A stretch of DNA of 64,000 nucleotides from Acetobacter oeni (GTDB taxonomy: Bacteria; Pseudomonadota; Alphaproteobacteria; Acetobacterales; Acetobacteraceae), in NCBI RefSeq assembly GCF_011516825.1, contig NZ_WOTA01000014.1:33704-97703 (forward strand), given 5' to 3'. The position numbers were made by a program, and so were the translations under genes. The notes under the pieces are model-generated. The model ran no database searches. It was not told the origin of the DNA and worked only from the letters and a program-made list of their open reading frames with translations. Positions 1 to 8,937 of this stretch are shown here, one piece after another (the first letter of the stretch is position 1; the number at the start of each line of letters is the position of its first letter).

Positions 1-42
1 CGGATGAAACCCGATTTTGTCTCTGCTCATGCGTGCTCCGGC

Positions 43-75
43 AAAAAGCCGGCCCGCGACAATCGTGGGCCGGCC
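43..75 (-). terminator. Rho-independent terminator of the SDR gene
   Basis: A 12-bp stem (48-59 with 63-74, one G-U type mismatch) with a 3-nt loop is followed on the minus strand by five T residues at 43-47. It lies about 70 bases beyond the stop of the minus-strand SDR gene, so it should end that transcript. Confidence 0.75.
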
Positions 76-146
76 TGCGATCCTATAATCAAAGGCGCTG
101 CATTTTAACCCGCACGGGACAAAACAACCTCTGGCATGCTCAATGG

Positions 147-920
147 TTACTTCGTTGTGTAACCGCCATTCACCAGAATTGTCTGTCCGGTCATCCACCA
201 GCCATCCGAAACCATGAAGCGAATATAGGAGACAATATCCTCAATATCGGTCAGCCCCGTCTTGCTGAACGCTGACAGAGCGGCCGCAGATTTGTGATAC
301 GCCACCGCTTCGGGCGCTTCCTGGCCATAGAAAAACGGAGTGTCCATCGGTCCCGGCCCGATTGCATTAACCGAAATCCCCCGGTCGCCAAATTCTTTCG
401 ACGCTGCCCGCGTAAAGTGCTCAACAGGCGATTTGGAGCCAGCATAGGTCGAATAAAACGGCGTATAGGCTCCCAGAAGCGATGTGACGACTGTCACGAT
501 CTTGCCCCTGTCATTCAGGTTTCTGCCCGCTTCCTTGATAAAGAAATAGGCTGCCTTGGTATTGATGGCGAACATGCTGTCAAATTCTTCCTCGGTCGTA
601 TCGAGGATTGGCTTCTTCAGCACCTTGCCGACCGTATTGATGGCAATATCCGGTTTGCCGATCGCGGCAATCGTGTCCGCAAACAGCTTCGCATTCGCCG
701 CAGCCGAGCTCAGGTCTCCCTGTAACGCCACAGCTTTAAGACCTTTTCCGGTCAGTTCCGCTACCAGTTTATCCGCCGCTGCCTTGGTCGCATCGCCGTG
801 ATGATGAATCGCGATTCCCGCTGCCCCATATTCAGCAAGTTCACGAGCGATAAGCGCTCCGAGATTCTTCGCTCCACCGGTGATGAGCACCGTTTTACCC
901 TTGATACTATGATCAGACAT
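147..920 (-). CDS. SDR family NAD(P)-dependent oxidoreductase
   Basis: 257-residue short-chain dehydrogenase/reductase, a soluble NAD(P)-dependent oxidoreductase of unknown substrate. The N-terminal cofactor motif TGGAKNLG (about residues 14-21), the central NTVG motif in place of the usual NNAG, the catalytic YAGSK (Tyr-x-x-x-Lys, about 159-163) with an upstream Ser in TSLLGAY, and the C-terminal NGGY are visible. Length is normal for a classical SDR. It is transcribed divergently from a LysR-type regulator across a 154-bp region containing a strong palindrome, the usual layout of a LysR regulator and its target. Substrate cannot be named from sequence. Confidence 0.9.
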   Translation of the reverse strand: MSDHSIKGKTVLITGGAKNLGALIARELAEYGAAGIAIHHHGDATKAAADKLVAELTGKGLKAVALQGDLSSAAANAKLFADTIAAIGKPDIAINTVGKVLKKPILDTTEEEFDSMFAINTKAAYFFIKEAGRNLNDRGKIVTVVTSLLGAYTPFYSTYAGSKSPVEHFTRAASKEFGDRGISVNAIGPGPMDTPFFYGQEAPEAVAYHKSAAALSAFSKTGLTDIEDIVSYIRFMVSDGWWMTGQTILVNGGYTTK

Positions 921-983
921 CTCCGGTTCCCTTTCGCATTTCAGGCAGCTCTTTACCCGCCGACCTTATTTATAAAAGGTATC

Positions 984-1007
984 TTATCGTTCGAAGTTTC
1001 ACGATAA
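984..1007. promoter_or_regulatory. Candidate LysR operator, palindrome in the divergent promoter
   Basis: A perfect inverted repeat TTATCGT-N10-ACGATAA lies between the divergent SDR and LysR genes. It contains the T-N11-A core expected of LysR-type binding sites and sits 68 bases before the LysR start and 64 bases before the SDR start. Assignment as the operator is inference from position and symmetry. Confidence 0.6.
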
Positions 1008-1074
1008 ATCTGCTATTAACGGACAACACCTGTCAGAATTTCCGAACAATCAGCGAAAACAGGGAGGAGCAGCC

Positions 1075-1983
1075 ATGGACCGCATCGACCTGTTCCGCAT
1101 CTTCGTTCGCGTCGTTGAAACAGGAGGTTTTTCCCGTGCCGCAGCCTCCCTCAATATGCCGCGCTCCAGCGTTTCCACCGCTATTCAGGAACTGGAATCA
1201 CGTCTCGGCACACGTCTTCTCGCCCGCACCACGCGCTCTGTAGCAGCCACTCCGGATGGCCGCGCTTTCTACGATCACGCGACACGTCTGATTGCGGATA
1301 TTGAAGACACGGAAAGCCTGTTTCGTCGCGACAGGACCTCACCCCGGGGAACGCTTCGTGTGGATATGCCCGGTCGGATCGGACGCCTGATCGTCGCCCC
1401 GGCCCTACCCGCATTCCTTTCACACTATCCCGAAATCGATATCGAGCTCGGCGTGACCGACCGCACCGTCAACCTGATCGAAGATGGCGTCGATTGCGTC
1501 GTGCGCGTTGGCCCGCTTCAGGATTCTACTCTGATCGCACGAAAGATCGGCATGCTTGATCTGATCAATGTTGCCAGCCCGACCTATCTGTCCGGACATG
1601 GGGTTCCGGCCACGCCACAGGATCTGGCACATCACCAGGCCGTCCGCTATGTGTCACCGTCGAACGGACGTATTGAAGACTGGGAGTGGTCAGAGGGGGG
1701 GCGGCTCCATACGCTTCAGATGTCCGGTCGCGTGACCGTCAGCAGCGCCGAAGCCCTGATTGCCTGCACACTTGCAGGCCTTGGTCTGATCCAGATTCCT
1801 GCTTTCGACGTAGCCACTTATCTGGACACAGGCACTCTGGTTGAAGTTTTGCCGGCTTACCGAGCAGACCCTGTTGCCATGACACTGCTGTATCCACACC
1901 GACGACACCTTTCGCCGCGCCTGCAGGTTTTTGCCGACTGGCTGTCTGTCCTGCTGACTGACCGAACGGGTTCAGCAGAATAA
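1075..1983 (+). CDS. LysR family transcriptional regulator
   Basis: 302 residues, normal LysR length. Residues 1-60 form the winged helix-turn-helix (FSRAAASLNMPRSSVSTAIQ, followed by LESRLGTRLLARTTR); the rest is the periplasmic-binding-protein-like effector domain. The ATG at 1075 follows the ribosome binding site GGGAGGAG at 1062-1069. The sequence style (DLFRIFVRVVETGGFS) fits the CrgA/DsdC-like branch that often controls an adjacent oxidoreductase. It probably controls the divergent SDR gene and itself through the palindrome at 984-1007. The inducer is unknown. Confidence 0.93.
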   Translation: MDRIDLFRIFVRVVETGGFSRAAASLNMPRSSVSTAIQELESRLGTRLLARTTRSVAATPDGRAFYDHATRLIADIEDTESLFRRDRTSPRGTLRVDMPGRIGRLIVAPALPAFLSHYPEIDIELGVTDRTVNLIEDGVDCVVRVGPLQDSTLIARKIGMLDLINVASPTYLSGHGVPATPQDLAHHQAVRYVSPSNGRIEDWEWSEGGRLHTLQMSGRVTVSSAEALIACTLAGLGLIQIPAFDVATYLDTGTLVEVLPAYRADPVAMTLLYPHRRHLSPRLQVFADWLSVLLTDRTGSAE

Positions 1984-2216
1984 AAGTCATCGGAACACTG
2001 CCGGAGCCGGCACGTGCGACAATACAGACGCACCTTTGCGCGTCACAGAATCTGTCCGTGCCATAAAGGAACTTATTATTTCTCCGGTTAAAATAATGTC
2101 ACATCAGGCATACCTGACCACGGAGCACCTCCCGGTTTTATGATGCAGTCGCACCAGCCATCAGACGGTATAATTCTGATGACGACCTGCCATCTGACAA
2201 AGGGTTACGAAACGTC

Positions 2217-3002
2217 GTGCTGCTGAATGTGACTGAACGCGGACCTGAGATGCCTGCAAACAACCGGCCACCGGTCGTGTTCCTCCACGGCCTGTTCGGA
2301 AGAGGACGAAATTTCGGTTTCTTCCAGCGCAGCCTCTCCACAACCTGGCGAACCCTGGCTCTGGATCTCCGAAATCACGGCGACAGTCCTCACGGTCCGA
2401 TGGATTATCCTACCCTGGCAGCGGATGTGCGTGAGACGCTGGCCGCGCATAATGCCCTGCCCGCCATTGTCATTGGCCACTCCATGGGTGGTAAAACCGC
2501 CATGATGCTGGCGCTCACTTCCCCGAATGATGTTCATGCGCTGATGATCGCGGATATCGCCCCCGGTGAGGGAGGCCTTGCTCACACTCAGGATATCGCG
2601 GAGGGACTGATCAGGTTACCAATGCCCGCAACGCTGGATCTTTCGGGAGCTGACAAGTGGCTTTCACAGGTCATCAAAGATAAAAGCGTTCGGGATCTGA
2701 TGGCTCAGAATCTGGAACTCGGCGATCATCCGTGCTGGCGCATCGGTCTGTCGGAAATCCATGATGCGCTGAAAGCAATCGTAGACTGGCCCGCGATACC
2801 GGAGGGCGTTCGGTACGATGGTCCGACGCTATTTGTCGCTGGCAGTGAATCAGATTATATCCGCCCGGTAAACTACCCTGAAATGCGCAGATTGTTTCCG
2901 CACTACCGTCTGGATGTAATCGAAGGCGCCGGGCACTGGCTTCATGCACAGAAGCCTCGGAAATTTCTTACTATTATCGAGACATTTATCAATAGCGTTT
3001 AA
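2217..3002 (+). CDS. alpha/beta fold hydrolase (YbfF-like esterase)
   Basis: 261-residue soluble alpha/beta hydrolase. The oxyanion loop HGLFGRG (residues 24-30), nucleophile elbow GHSMGG (Ser89), an acid-containing GSESDY segment near residue 210 and the catalytic histidine in GAGHWLHA near residue 242 are all present. The DLRNHGDSPH motif is typical of the YbfF esterase/thioesterase group. The longest frame starts with GTG at 2217; an ATG at 2250 is an alternative, and neither has a strong ribosome binding site. It stands alone between the LysR gene and a minus-strand gene, and its substrate is unknown. Confidence 0.85.
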   Translation: MLLNVTERGPEMPANNRPPVVFLHGLFGRGRNFGFFQRSLSTTWRTLALDLRNHGDSPHGPMDYPTLAADVRETLAAHNALPAIVIGHSMGGKTAMMLALTSPNDVHALMIADIAPGEGGLAHTQDIAEGLIRLPMPATLDLSGADKWLSQVIKDKSVRDLMAQNLELGDHPCWRIGLSEIHDALKAIVDWPAIPEGVRYDGPTLFVAGSESDYIRPVNYPEMRRLFPHYRLDVIEGAGHWLHAQKPRKFLTIIETFINSV

Positions 3003-3073
3003 TAATCTCTGATTTTATCAGATGCAGTGACTGCGGCCTTTGAAGAGTTTTTAGCCTGGCAAACAATTTTTTG

Positions 3074-3547
3074 CTATCCCCTTACCCGGCGAATACGCTG
3101 CACCGCCAGGCTGATCGCTCCACAAAGCACCGTATCAGAAGCCGTGCAGTTTTCCGCAGCATTTTCCTGAATGGCCTCCAGATAATCACCGGAACTTGTG
3201 CTGTTCAGATGCTTTAGCAAAAACATTCGCAGAGCCGTATCCCCCGTGAATTTCTGCGAAAGCGCCATGAAATCATCCCAGTGCATACCAAGCAGCATTT
3301 CCGTTTTGTCGGACATAATTTCTGCTGTCGCACTATCCTCACACGGCCTGTATGCCCGATACCAGGCCAGATACTGCTGCCATCCAGTAACCGCATCCGC
3401 CACACCGTTTGCCTGTTCGGATTTCACACCTGAGCACGCGCCCGACCTCGCCGATGCCGCAGGACAACTGAACACGACTGCGATGCAGACGATACCCGAC
3501 ATAAACAGGGAGCTAACGGAAACAGGAAACCAGCTGCCACCTTTCAT
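3074..3547 (-). CDS. Hypothetical secreted protein
   Basis: 157 residues from the ATG at 3547, preceded by the ribosome binding site GGGAGAA. The open frame extends upstream but that part overlaps the rpsI terminator and rpsI itself, so it is unlikely to be translated. The start has a Sec-type signal peptide: charged MKGG, a hydrophobic core (LFMSGIVCIAVVFSC) and an Ala-Ser-Ala-Arg cleavage region. The mature part is small and helical-looking with four or more cysteines (C129 region, ENCTAS, TVLCG). The HWDDFMALSQ and GDYLEAIQEN segments do not match a family I know. Function unknown. Confidence 0.6.
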   Translation of the reverse strand: MKGGSWFPVSVSSLFMSGIVCIAVVFSCPAASARSGACSGVKSEQANGVADAVTGWQQYLAWYRAYRPCEDSATAEIMSDKTEMLLGMHWDDFMALSQKFTGDTALRMFLLKHLNSTSSGDYLEAIQENAAENCTASDTVLCGAISLAVQRIRRVRG

Positions 3548-3674
3548 CCGCAAGTTCTCCCGTCTGTTCCATCCACCGGAAAACATACGGGTCGCAGGAA
3601 ACATAATCCACGGCACGGGGATGAATATCTGTGATGCCTTTTCCCTGGCGGCTTCCGGCACATCGAAACAGACC

Positions 3675-3706
3675 AAAAAAAGCCACCGACCCGAAGGCCG
3701 GCGGCT
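3675..3706 (-). terminator. Rho-independent terminator of rplM-rpsI
   Basis: On the minus strand a 10-bp GC-rich stem (3696-3705 with 3682-3691) closed by a TTCG-type tetraloop is followed by a seven-T run (3675-3681). It lies 41 bases after the rpsI stop codon, a textbook intrinsic terminator. Confidence 0.92.
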
Positions 3707-3746
3707 TTTCTGTAACCCGGTTCCCGAAGGAACTGTCGGACCAGAT

Positions 3747-4238
3747 TCAGCGCTTGCTGAACTGGAACGAACGACGAGCCTTGGCCCTGCCATATTTCTT
3801 ACGCTCGACCTGACGGGAGTCACGGGTCAGGAACCCGGCTGCCTTCAGGATGCTGCGCAGACCTGGCTCATAATGCGTCAACGCGCGGCTGATGCCGTGA
3901 CGAACCGCACCGGCCTGTCCGGACAGGCCGCCGCCCGTCACCGTGCAGACGACATCGAACTGATTGTAGCGATCAGCAACCAGGAAAGGCTGCGTCAGCA
4001 GCATGCGCAGAACCGGACGGGCAAAATAGGTGCCGATCGGACGACCGTTCACTGAGATCTCGCCTTTACCAGGCTTGATCCACACGCGGGCAACAGATTC
4101 TTTACGACGACCCGTCGCATAGGAGCGGCCCTGCGCATCGCGCTTAACTTCGTAAACAGGTGCTTCCGGAGCCAGAGTGGCCGGAGCAACGTCTTTCAGG
4201 TCAGCAAGTGTGCCTGTGCGTTCCAGAGTCTCGGACAT
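3747..4238 (-). CDS. rpsI: 30S ribosomal protein S9
   Basis: 163 residues from ATG 4238. The conserved S9 core runs from [19 protein letters not shown] to the basic tail [17 protein letters not shown], which reaches the P-site tRNA in the ribosome. Upstream in-frame GTG at 4253 lies inside rplM and is not needed. The stop of rplM is only 4 bases before this start, so the two are translated as one operon, in the rplM-rpsI order conserved in most bacteria. An N-terminal extension of about 38 residues before the core is usual in Alphaproteobacteria. Confidence 0.98.
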   Translation of the reverse strand: MSETLERTGTLADLKDVAPATLAPEAPVYEVKRDAQGRSYATGRRKESVARVWIKPGKGEISVNGRPIGTYFARPVLRMLLTQPFLVADRYNQFDVVCTVTGGGLSGQAGAVRHGISRALTHYEPGLRSILKAAGFLTRDSRQVERKKYGRAKARRSFQFSKR

Positions 4239-4242
4239 GGTT

Positions 4243-4722
4243 TCAGACCCCACTCTTCGCGATGGCGGTGTTTTTACGATTCAGAGCCGCAACATCCAGT
4301 TTCACCGGAGCCTGCCCGTCATGCGGGTGAGCCGGGCCGGCATAAACATGCAGGTTACGCATCTGCGCACGCTGCAAAGGGCCGCGCGTGATCATACGCT
4401 CAATGGCTTTCTCAACCACTTCACTCGGGTTTTTACCTTCGAGGCGCTGACTGATCGTGCGCGTCTTAATGCCACCCGGATAGCCGGTATGGTAATGGAA
4501 CAGCTTCTGGCCGACCTTGTTACCGGTAAGTTTAATCTTCTCCGCGTTGACGATGACGACATGGTCACCGCAATCAACATGCGGAGTGAACTGTGGCTTA
4601 TGCTTGCCGCGGAGACGCTGAGCGACAATGGTGGCGAGACGACCCAGAACGAGGCCTTCGGCGTCGATCAGGATCCAGTTCTTCGTCACCTCCGCCGGTT
4701 TAAGCGAGAGAGTGGTCTTCAT
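4243..4722 (-). CDS. rplM: 50S ribosomal protein L13
   Basis: 159 residues. Typical L13 sequence: [16 protein letters not shown] near the start, [19 protein letters not shown], then the [12 protein letters not shown] and [19 protein letters not shown] segments. L13 is an early-assembly protein of the large ribosomal subunit. First gene of the rplM-rpsI operon. The roughly 290 bases upstream, up to the plus-strand gene at 5015, must carry its promoter; the stretch 4800-4870 is locally AT-rich. Confidence 0.98.
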   Translation of the reverse strand: MKTTLSLKPAEVTKNWILIDAEGLVLGRLATIVAQRLRGKHKPQFTPHVDCGDHVVIVNAEKIKLTGNKVGQKLFHYHTGYPGGIKTRTISQRLEGKNPSEVVEKAIERMITRGPLQRAQMRNLHVYAGPAHPHDGQAPVKLDVAALNRKNTAIAKSGV

Positions 4723-5014
4723 TGGTCTTATATCCGTCCGGAAATCTTGAGCGGTTTGAGTGGCGCCTTAATGCTCATCCGTACACGCCGCGTCAAGCTG
4801 AATCGCACACTGAAGACGCTCTTTCGACGTTTTTCTCTGTTTTTTCTAATGTTTTCACTGCGGTAACATATTACCGCAACCATAAATTCACGTTTCCCTG
4901 ACAGCGGCTGTCGCTTTCGAATCCTGCTGAGAATACAGACACGGACAGGTGCTCCCCGGCACGGTTCCTGTTAGAAAGAGCAGGAACCCGCTGACCTGAA
5001 AGACCTTTGCCCTT

Positions 5015-6592
5015 ATGACCAGCCGCCGCAGTTTTCTGACCGTCGCCATTCTCTCTGCCACTGCCCTGGCTGGTCTCGGCGGCGCCGGCTGGATCTGGAT
5101 GCACCGGCAGGCCAATACCGAACTGACGATGGAACTGGATCAGATCCGCAGTCAGTTGCCCCCCGGCACGGAACTGACATGGGGGCGAGCTGTCGCCATG
5201 CCTGTCAGCCATGGCGCACGGCTGACGGATGTGACTCTCAAGAAGCCTGATGGCACAATAACCGCTGCGGCGCTGGAACTGGTTGGCGCTCACCAGAAAC
5301 CCGCCTCTGTGGACAATCCCGGCAGCCAGCTGCTGCAGTTCGACCATGTTCTCGCGCACACAATGCGTATTATAGTGGAAAAAGGCGTCATAGATATCCG
5401 TAGACTGGCTCTGGACGGGCTCACTCTGCCGACAGAATCGAACAGGCTGCCGGAACTCGTGATCGATCACGGCGAGCTGGCTGGCCTGACGTTACATTCC
5501 GCAGACGGAAAAGTATCTCTCACCCTGGACAACGCCGCGCTTGACCAGTTCGGAACCGGGCGGGCGTCCCGGCTTGTTCTGGGTCACTTTGCCGCAAACC
5601 ACGACGTTCATCCGCTTCTGACCCTCTCCGTTGAACGCTTTTCCTCGGACGGTGACGATCTGGCGTCAGAATTCATCGCTTATCTGAACGGCCAGCATGT
5701 GCCGCCACGTGACGGCACGCAGAGCACCCATATCGAAAATCTCCTGGCAAAAGGCGAAGCAGGCCAGCCCGGTAAAGTGATGCAACCCATCGTCGGCATC
5801 GAGCGCCTGACCAGTTTCAGCAACACCACGGACCAGAAAAGCCATGTTGCTGTCAGTCTCACACATTTTCGCCTCTGGCCGACTGCCCCGCGCACGGCGA
5901 TCCTTAAAACCCTCGGCTACGCACGACTGGACGCCTCGGTCGTCATAAACGCCATGATGGATTACAGTGCCGGTGTGACGCACATTTCACAGTTCGACAT
6001 GAACGCCCCGACTTTCGGTCGCTTCGACCTTTCCGGCGATTTTATCAATGTCAACGGATCGACTGCCGACGCATTGACCGGACGCATGACACCGCCTGAT
6101 GTCAGCCATCTCGATCTGAGCTGGCGTGACGACGGCCTCGTTTCTCATTTTCTGCAAAACGCCGCACTGGGTCAGGGCATGGACCCGGACGCCTATGTGC
6201 CGCTGCTGCAACGCTCACTCGCGCCACAGGGAAGCGCGCCGGACAGTATCGGCGCCCAGCTCGCAAATTATATCGCCAGCCCCGGCGCCGGTCCTCTCAC
6301 CGCCATCGTCGCCCCGCAACAGCAATTACCCTTCGGAGCCGTCGTCGCGGCTCTCGCCACGGCGACCCGACCTGGCACAGCGGATGCAATCGGTCTCACC
6401 ATCCAGGCGGCCTCAGCAGCAAAAGCAACGCCGGACAACGCACCGGATCCGGATATGACGACCGATGAACCTGTTGATCCCAATATTCTGAAAACACCGC
6501 CACCAGGTAAGCTTCCCCCCGTCACAGAACCAGCAGGCACAGCCCCCGTGACGCCCCCGGCAGTTCCAGCACCCACCGCGCCACGCCCGTGA
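5015..6592 (+). CDS. Hypothetical membrane-anchored protein (DUF2125/DUF945-like)
   Basis: 525 residues. A single hydrophobic segment after SRRSF (about residues 8-28) would anchor it in the inner membrane or serve as an uncleaved signal; the rest would be periplasmic. The body is beta-rich with repeating patterns of the kind seen in DUF2125/DUF945-type alphaproteobacterial proteins (GARLTDVTLKKPDG, DIRRLALDGLTLP, VEGIERLTSF-like). The last 60 residues are Pro/Ala/Asp-rich and probably disordered. The stop overlaps the start of the next gene (GTGA at 6589-6592), so the two are translationally coupled. Family assignment is tentative and function unknown. Confidence 0.7.
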   Translation: MTSRRSFLTVAILSATALAGLGGAGWIWMHRQANTELTMELDQIRSQLPPGTELTWGRAVAMPVSHGARLTDVTLKKPDGTITAAALELVGAHQKPASVDNPGSQLLQFDHVLAHTMRIIVEKGVIDIRRLALDGLTLPTESNRLPELVIDHGELAGLTLHSADGKVSLTLDNAALDQFGTGRASRLVLGHFAANHDVHPLLTLSVERFSSDGDDLASEFIAYLNGQHVPPRDGTQSTHIENLLAKGEAGQPGKVMQPIVGIERLTSFSNTTDQKSHVAVSLTHFRLWPTAPRTAILKTLGYARLDASVVINAMMDYSAGVTHISQFDMNAPTFGRFDLSGDFINVNGSTADALTGRMTPPDVSHLDLSWRDDGLVSHFLQNAALGQGMDPDAYVPLLQRSLAPQGSAPDSIGAQLANYIASPGAGPLTAIVAPQQQLPFGAVVAALATATRPGTADAIGLTIQAASAAKATPDNAPDPDMTTDEPVDPNILKTPPPGKLPPVTEPAGTAPVTPPAVPAPTAPRP

Positions 6593-7494
6593 CGCCTTGC
6601 AGCATTCATGTGATCGGCGCTGGCGGCCGTTCCGGCGCCGCTCTCTGCCGTACGCTTCTTGTGCAGGGCAATAACATCATCCCTCTGATCCGGAACCCCG
6701 AACGCTATCGGACCGGTCTCGCCGGCGTCGGCCTGTCTCCTGGGGAACATATGGCGGGTGGGGGCTCTTTGCGGAAACCCCGCATCGTTGATCTTACCGG
6801 TCCGGCAAACACGCTGAAAGCCGCTCTGACCGATGCTGCCATCGTTGTCTGCACAGCCCATGCCCGGAATATCCCGGCAATACTCAACGCTGCGCCGCCA
6901 GAAGCCCGGATCGTCGCTCTCGGCAGCACCCGCAAATTCACCCGCTGGCCGGATGCGCACGGCAATGGCGTACTCCAGGGCGAGCAGGCTCTGCTCACTT
7001 CGGGACGTAATGGTGTCATCCTGCATCCGACTATGATTTACGGCGCGGCGGGCGAAAACAATGTGCAGCGCCTCGCCGCCCTGCTGAAATATCTTCCCCT
7101 CATCCCGCTGCCGGACGGTGGTCGCGCTCTGGTTCAGCCCATTTATCAGAATGACGTAACAGCCAGCCTTGTCGCCGCCATCAATAAAAACTGGACCGGT
7201 CCGCACAGTCTGGTCATCGCCGGAGCCGCTCCTGTGAATTATCGCGGGTTCGTTCACCTTGTTGCGCGTGCTGCCGGGCTAACAGTCCGACCAGTCATCT
7301 CTGTTCCGGCCGCACCGCTGATCGCAGCCGCTGCCCTGACGCGCCTGGCTCCCGGACTGCCCGATATCGGCCCCGCCGAAATTCGGCGGCTGCTGGAAGA
7401 TAAAGCCTTTGATATCGGACCAATGGTCAGAACTCTTGGTGTCGTGCCCGTTTCGCTGGAAACCGGTCTCGCGCATCTCTTCGGAAAAAATTGA
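6589..7494 (+). CDS. NAD(P)-binding epimerase-like protein (NDUFA9/atypical SDR type)
   Basis: 301 residues starting at a GTG that overlaps the previous stop by 4 bases. An N-terminal Rossmann motif GAGGRSGAA (about residues 9-17) is followed by an atypical-SDR body: VALGSTRKFTRW, then HPTMIYGAAGENNVQRLAALLKYLP, a signature of NAD-dependent epimerase/complex I NDUFA9-like proteins that bind a nucleotide but often lack the catalytic Tyr-Lys pair. No clear YxxxK is present. Coupled with the preceding anchored protein, so the two may share a job at the inner membrane. The reaction cannot be stated. Confidence 0.82.
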   Translation: MTPCSIHVIGAGGRSGAALCRTLLVQGNNIIPLIRNPERYRTGLAGVGLSPGEHMAGGGSLRKPRIVDLTGPANTLKAALTDAAIVVCTAHARNIPAILNAAPPEARIVALGSTRKFTRWPDAHGNGVLQGEQALLTSGRNGVILHPTMIYGAAGENNVQRLAALLKYLPLIPLPDGGRALVQPIYQNDVTASLVAAINKNWTGPHSLVIAGAAPVNYRGFVHLVARAAGLTVRPVISVPAAPLIAAAALTRLAPGLPDIGPAEIRRLLEDKAFDIGPMVRTLGVVPVSLETGLAHLFGKN

Positions 7495-7499
7495 TGTAA

Positions 7500-7548
7500 G
7501 ACAGGCTGTGACAGGTTCACCGGAAACGGGCCATTGGCACAGCCTGTC
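7500..7548. repeat. Inverted repeat between convergent genes
   Basis: A perfect 11-bp inverted repeat, GACAGGCTGTG (7500-7510) and CACAGCCTGTC (7538-7548), encloses 27 bases. It lies 6 bases after the epimerase-like stop and before the convergent lipase-like gene. There is no clear T run, so it may be an mRNA 3'-end structure rather than a classical terminator. Confidence 0.5.
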
Positions 7549-7614
7549 GTCAGGATGTCTCTTACAGATTCGAAGCGATGGTGAAGCGAAATCAGCCCTG
7601 AGCCGCAGCTTTCG

Positions 7615-8802
7615 TTATTGTGGCTGTGGCGCACACTGCGCGGCAACAGGCTGTCCGGCCATCACAGCCTCCGTAAACGCGGCAGAATCCGGCAATGACG
7701 CATTGACTGTCTGGGAATGATCCAGACCTTTATAGATGTGAGCCTGCACAACAGTACCCGCAGCACAGGCGGCTTTCACCAGTCCAAGCTGGAGAGGGGG
7801 CGGTACATCCCTGTCAGCCGATCCCGTTCCGACAAACAATGGCTGAGCCAGCTTCAGGGTGGGATATTTCATATCCGTCAGCGCCTGGCCGAGCGCTTTC
7901 GCATAACCGGGCTGAAGTGTGTTACTGAAAGTCAGGCCATCCTCTTTCACTTTGTCCGTCATCGGCCCGACACATAGCCGGGAGGCCGCGCGATACGCAG
8001 ACATTGCCTTCGGTGTGAAACCGGCCTCCGGACGGAAACCGGAATCGCGACCTGCCAGCGACGCTCCGAGATACAGCGTGTAAACAACAACAGGATTATA
8101 GCCAGCCCCGTTATCCGGCATCTTCAGAAGCGCCTGCATAATTTCCGGAGTAATATAAGGCACCCCGGTCGCTACTGTTCCGCGTATATCCAGATCCGGC
8201 GCATATTCCGGCGCGAAAGCGGCCGAAGCAAAGGCAGCTCCGCCTCCCTGCGACTGCCCCACAATCATCACCCGGTTCTTCAGACCCGGGACCGAGGCCA
8301 GAGCCGCCCGGACCGCATCGAGTACATTATAAGCTTCAGCCCGGGTATCCAGATAAGGATGCGCGCCAGGCGTGCCGAGCCCCTGATAATCCGTCGCGAC
8401 GATAGCGAAACCACGCTCCATCCAGGCGGACAGATACAGGCGATTTCGCTCGGTATAAGGATTGAGTGAAGGGGTACAGCTGCTATTAAGTCCGACAGTC
8501 CCATGAGCCCACGCCACAACGGGCCACCCGCCGGCGGGTGGCTCACCCGGCGGCAGAATCACCTCCGCCGTCACGGGGACAAGACCTTTTCCTGTAACCC
8601 CATTGGTGGACAGATATCTGATCCGCAGCGCTTTCCCCGCATCCGGCAGACTGAAACTATCAGGCAGAGGTTCTGAACTGAGCAACGTGCCCGGACGGGA
8701 ATTATCCGCTCGTGGCGCGGCACCGACCTGCGTCGTGATGGCAAGAAGGCACAGCCCTGCTGCAATCACACCGGCAGTCTTACGTGAAAAAGACGCGCGC
8801 AC
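7615..8802 (-). CDS. Secretory lipase-like alpha/beta hydrolase
   Basis: 395 residues with a cleavable signal peptide (residues 1-29, ending VGAAP). The mature protein has the secretory-lipase (LIP family) pattern: WPVVAWAHGTVG (oxyanion region, about 93-104), DYQGLGTPG, nucleophile elbow GQSQGG with Ser184, then an acid in GTGSADRDVP and the catalytic histidine in GLDHSQTV near residue 365. It probably acts on esters or lipids in the periplasm or outside the cell. Divergently transcribed from a TetR regulator whose two operator-like palindromes lie in the shared promoter region, so it is the likely target of that regulator. Confidence 0.87.
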   Translation of the reverse strand: MRASFSRKTAGVIAAGLCLLAITTQVGAAPRADNSRPGTLLSSEPLPDSFSLPDAGKALRIRYLSTNGVTGKGLVPVTAEVILPPGEPPAGGWPVVAWAHGTVGLNSSCTPSLNPYTERNRLYLSAWMERGFAIVATDYQGLGTPGAHPYLDTRAEAYNVLDAVRAALASVPGLKNRVMIVGQSQGGGAAFASAAFAPEYAPDLDIRGTVATGVPYITPEIMQALLKMPDNGAGYNPVVVYTLYLGASLAGRDSGFRPEAGFTPKAMSAYRAASRLCVGPMTDKVKEDGLTFSNTLQPGYAKALGQALTDMKYPTLKLAQPLFVGTGSADRDVPPPLQLGLVKAACAAGTVVQAHIYKGLDHSQTVNASLPDSAAFTEAVMAGQPVAAQCAPQPQ

Positions 8803-8856
8803 TGCATTTCCTTTTCAAAATATCAGACTGCACAGCCTGAAATGCTTTCCAAAAAA

Positions 8857-8871
8857 CTTTACATCGTAAAG
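8857..8871. promoter_or_regulatory. Candidate TetR operator, site 1
   Basis: Perfect palindrome CTTTACatcGTAAAG between the lipase-like gene and the TetR gene, 54 bases before the lipase-like start codon. A second copy with the same CTTTACAT[C/T]GTAA core lies 48 bases away (centre to centre). Confidence 0.65.
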
Positions 8872-8906
8872 AATGAACCGGCACAAAAGCGTTCGTCAAG
8901 TGAAAA

Positions 8907-8917
8907 TTACAATGTAA
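8907..8917. promoter_or_regulatory. Candidate TetR operator, site 2
   Basis: Palindrome TTACA-A-TGTAA; on the minus strand it reads CTTTACATTGTAA, differing from site 1 at one core base. It lies 20 bases before the TetR start codon, a position that would allow autorepression. Confidence 0.6.
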
Positions 8918-8937
8918 AGTTTGACGGGAGGAGAAAT

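Noticed and set aside
3548..3823. N-terminal extension of the minus-strand secreted protein gene
   Set aside because: It overlaps the rpsI terminator and the end of rpsI, and a signal peptide with a good ribosome binding site begins at 3547.
6268..7257. 329-codon minus-strand open frame opposite the epimerase-like gene
   Set aside because: Shadow of two well-supported plus-strand genes; its sequence is Gly/Ala/Asp-rich without family features.
8842..8937. Upstream ATG start for the TetR gene
   Set aside because: It would make both operator palindromes part of the coding sequence, and the GTG at 8938 has the strong ribosome binding site.
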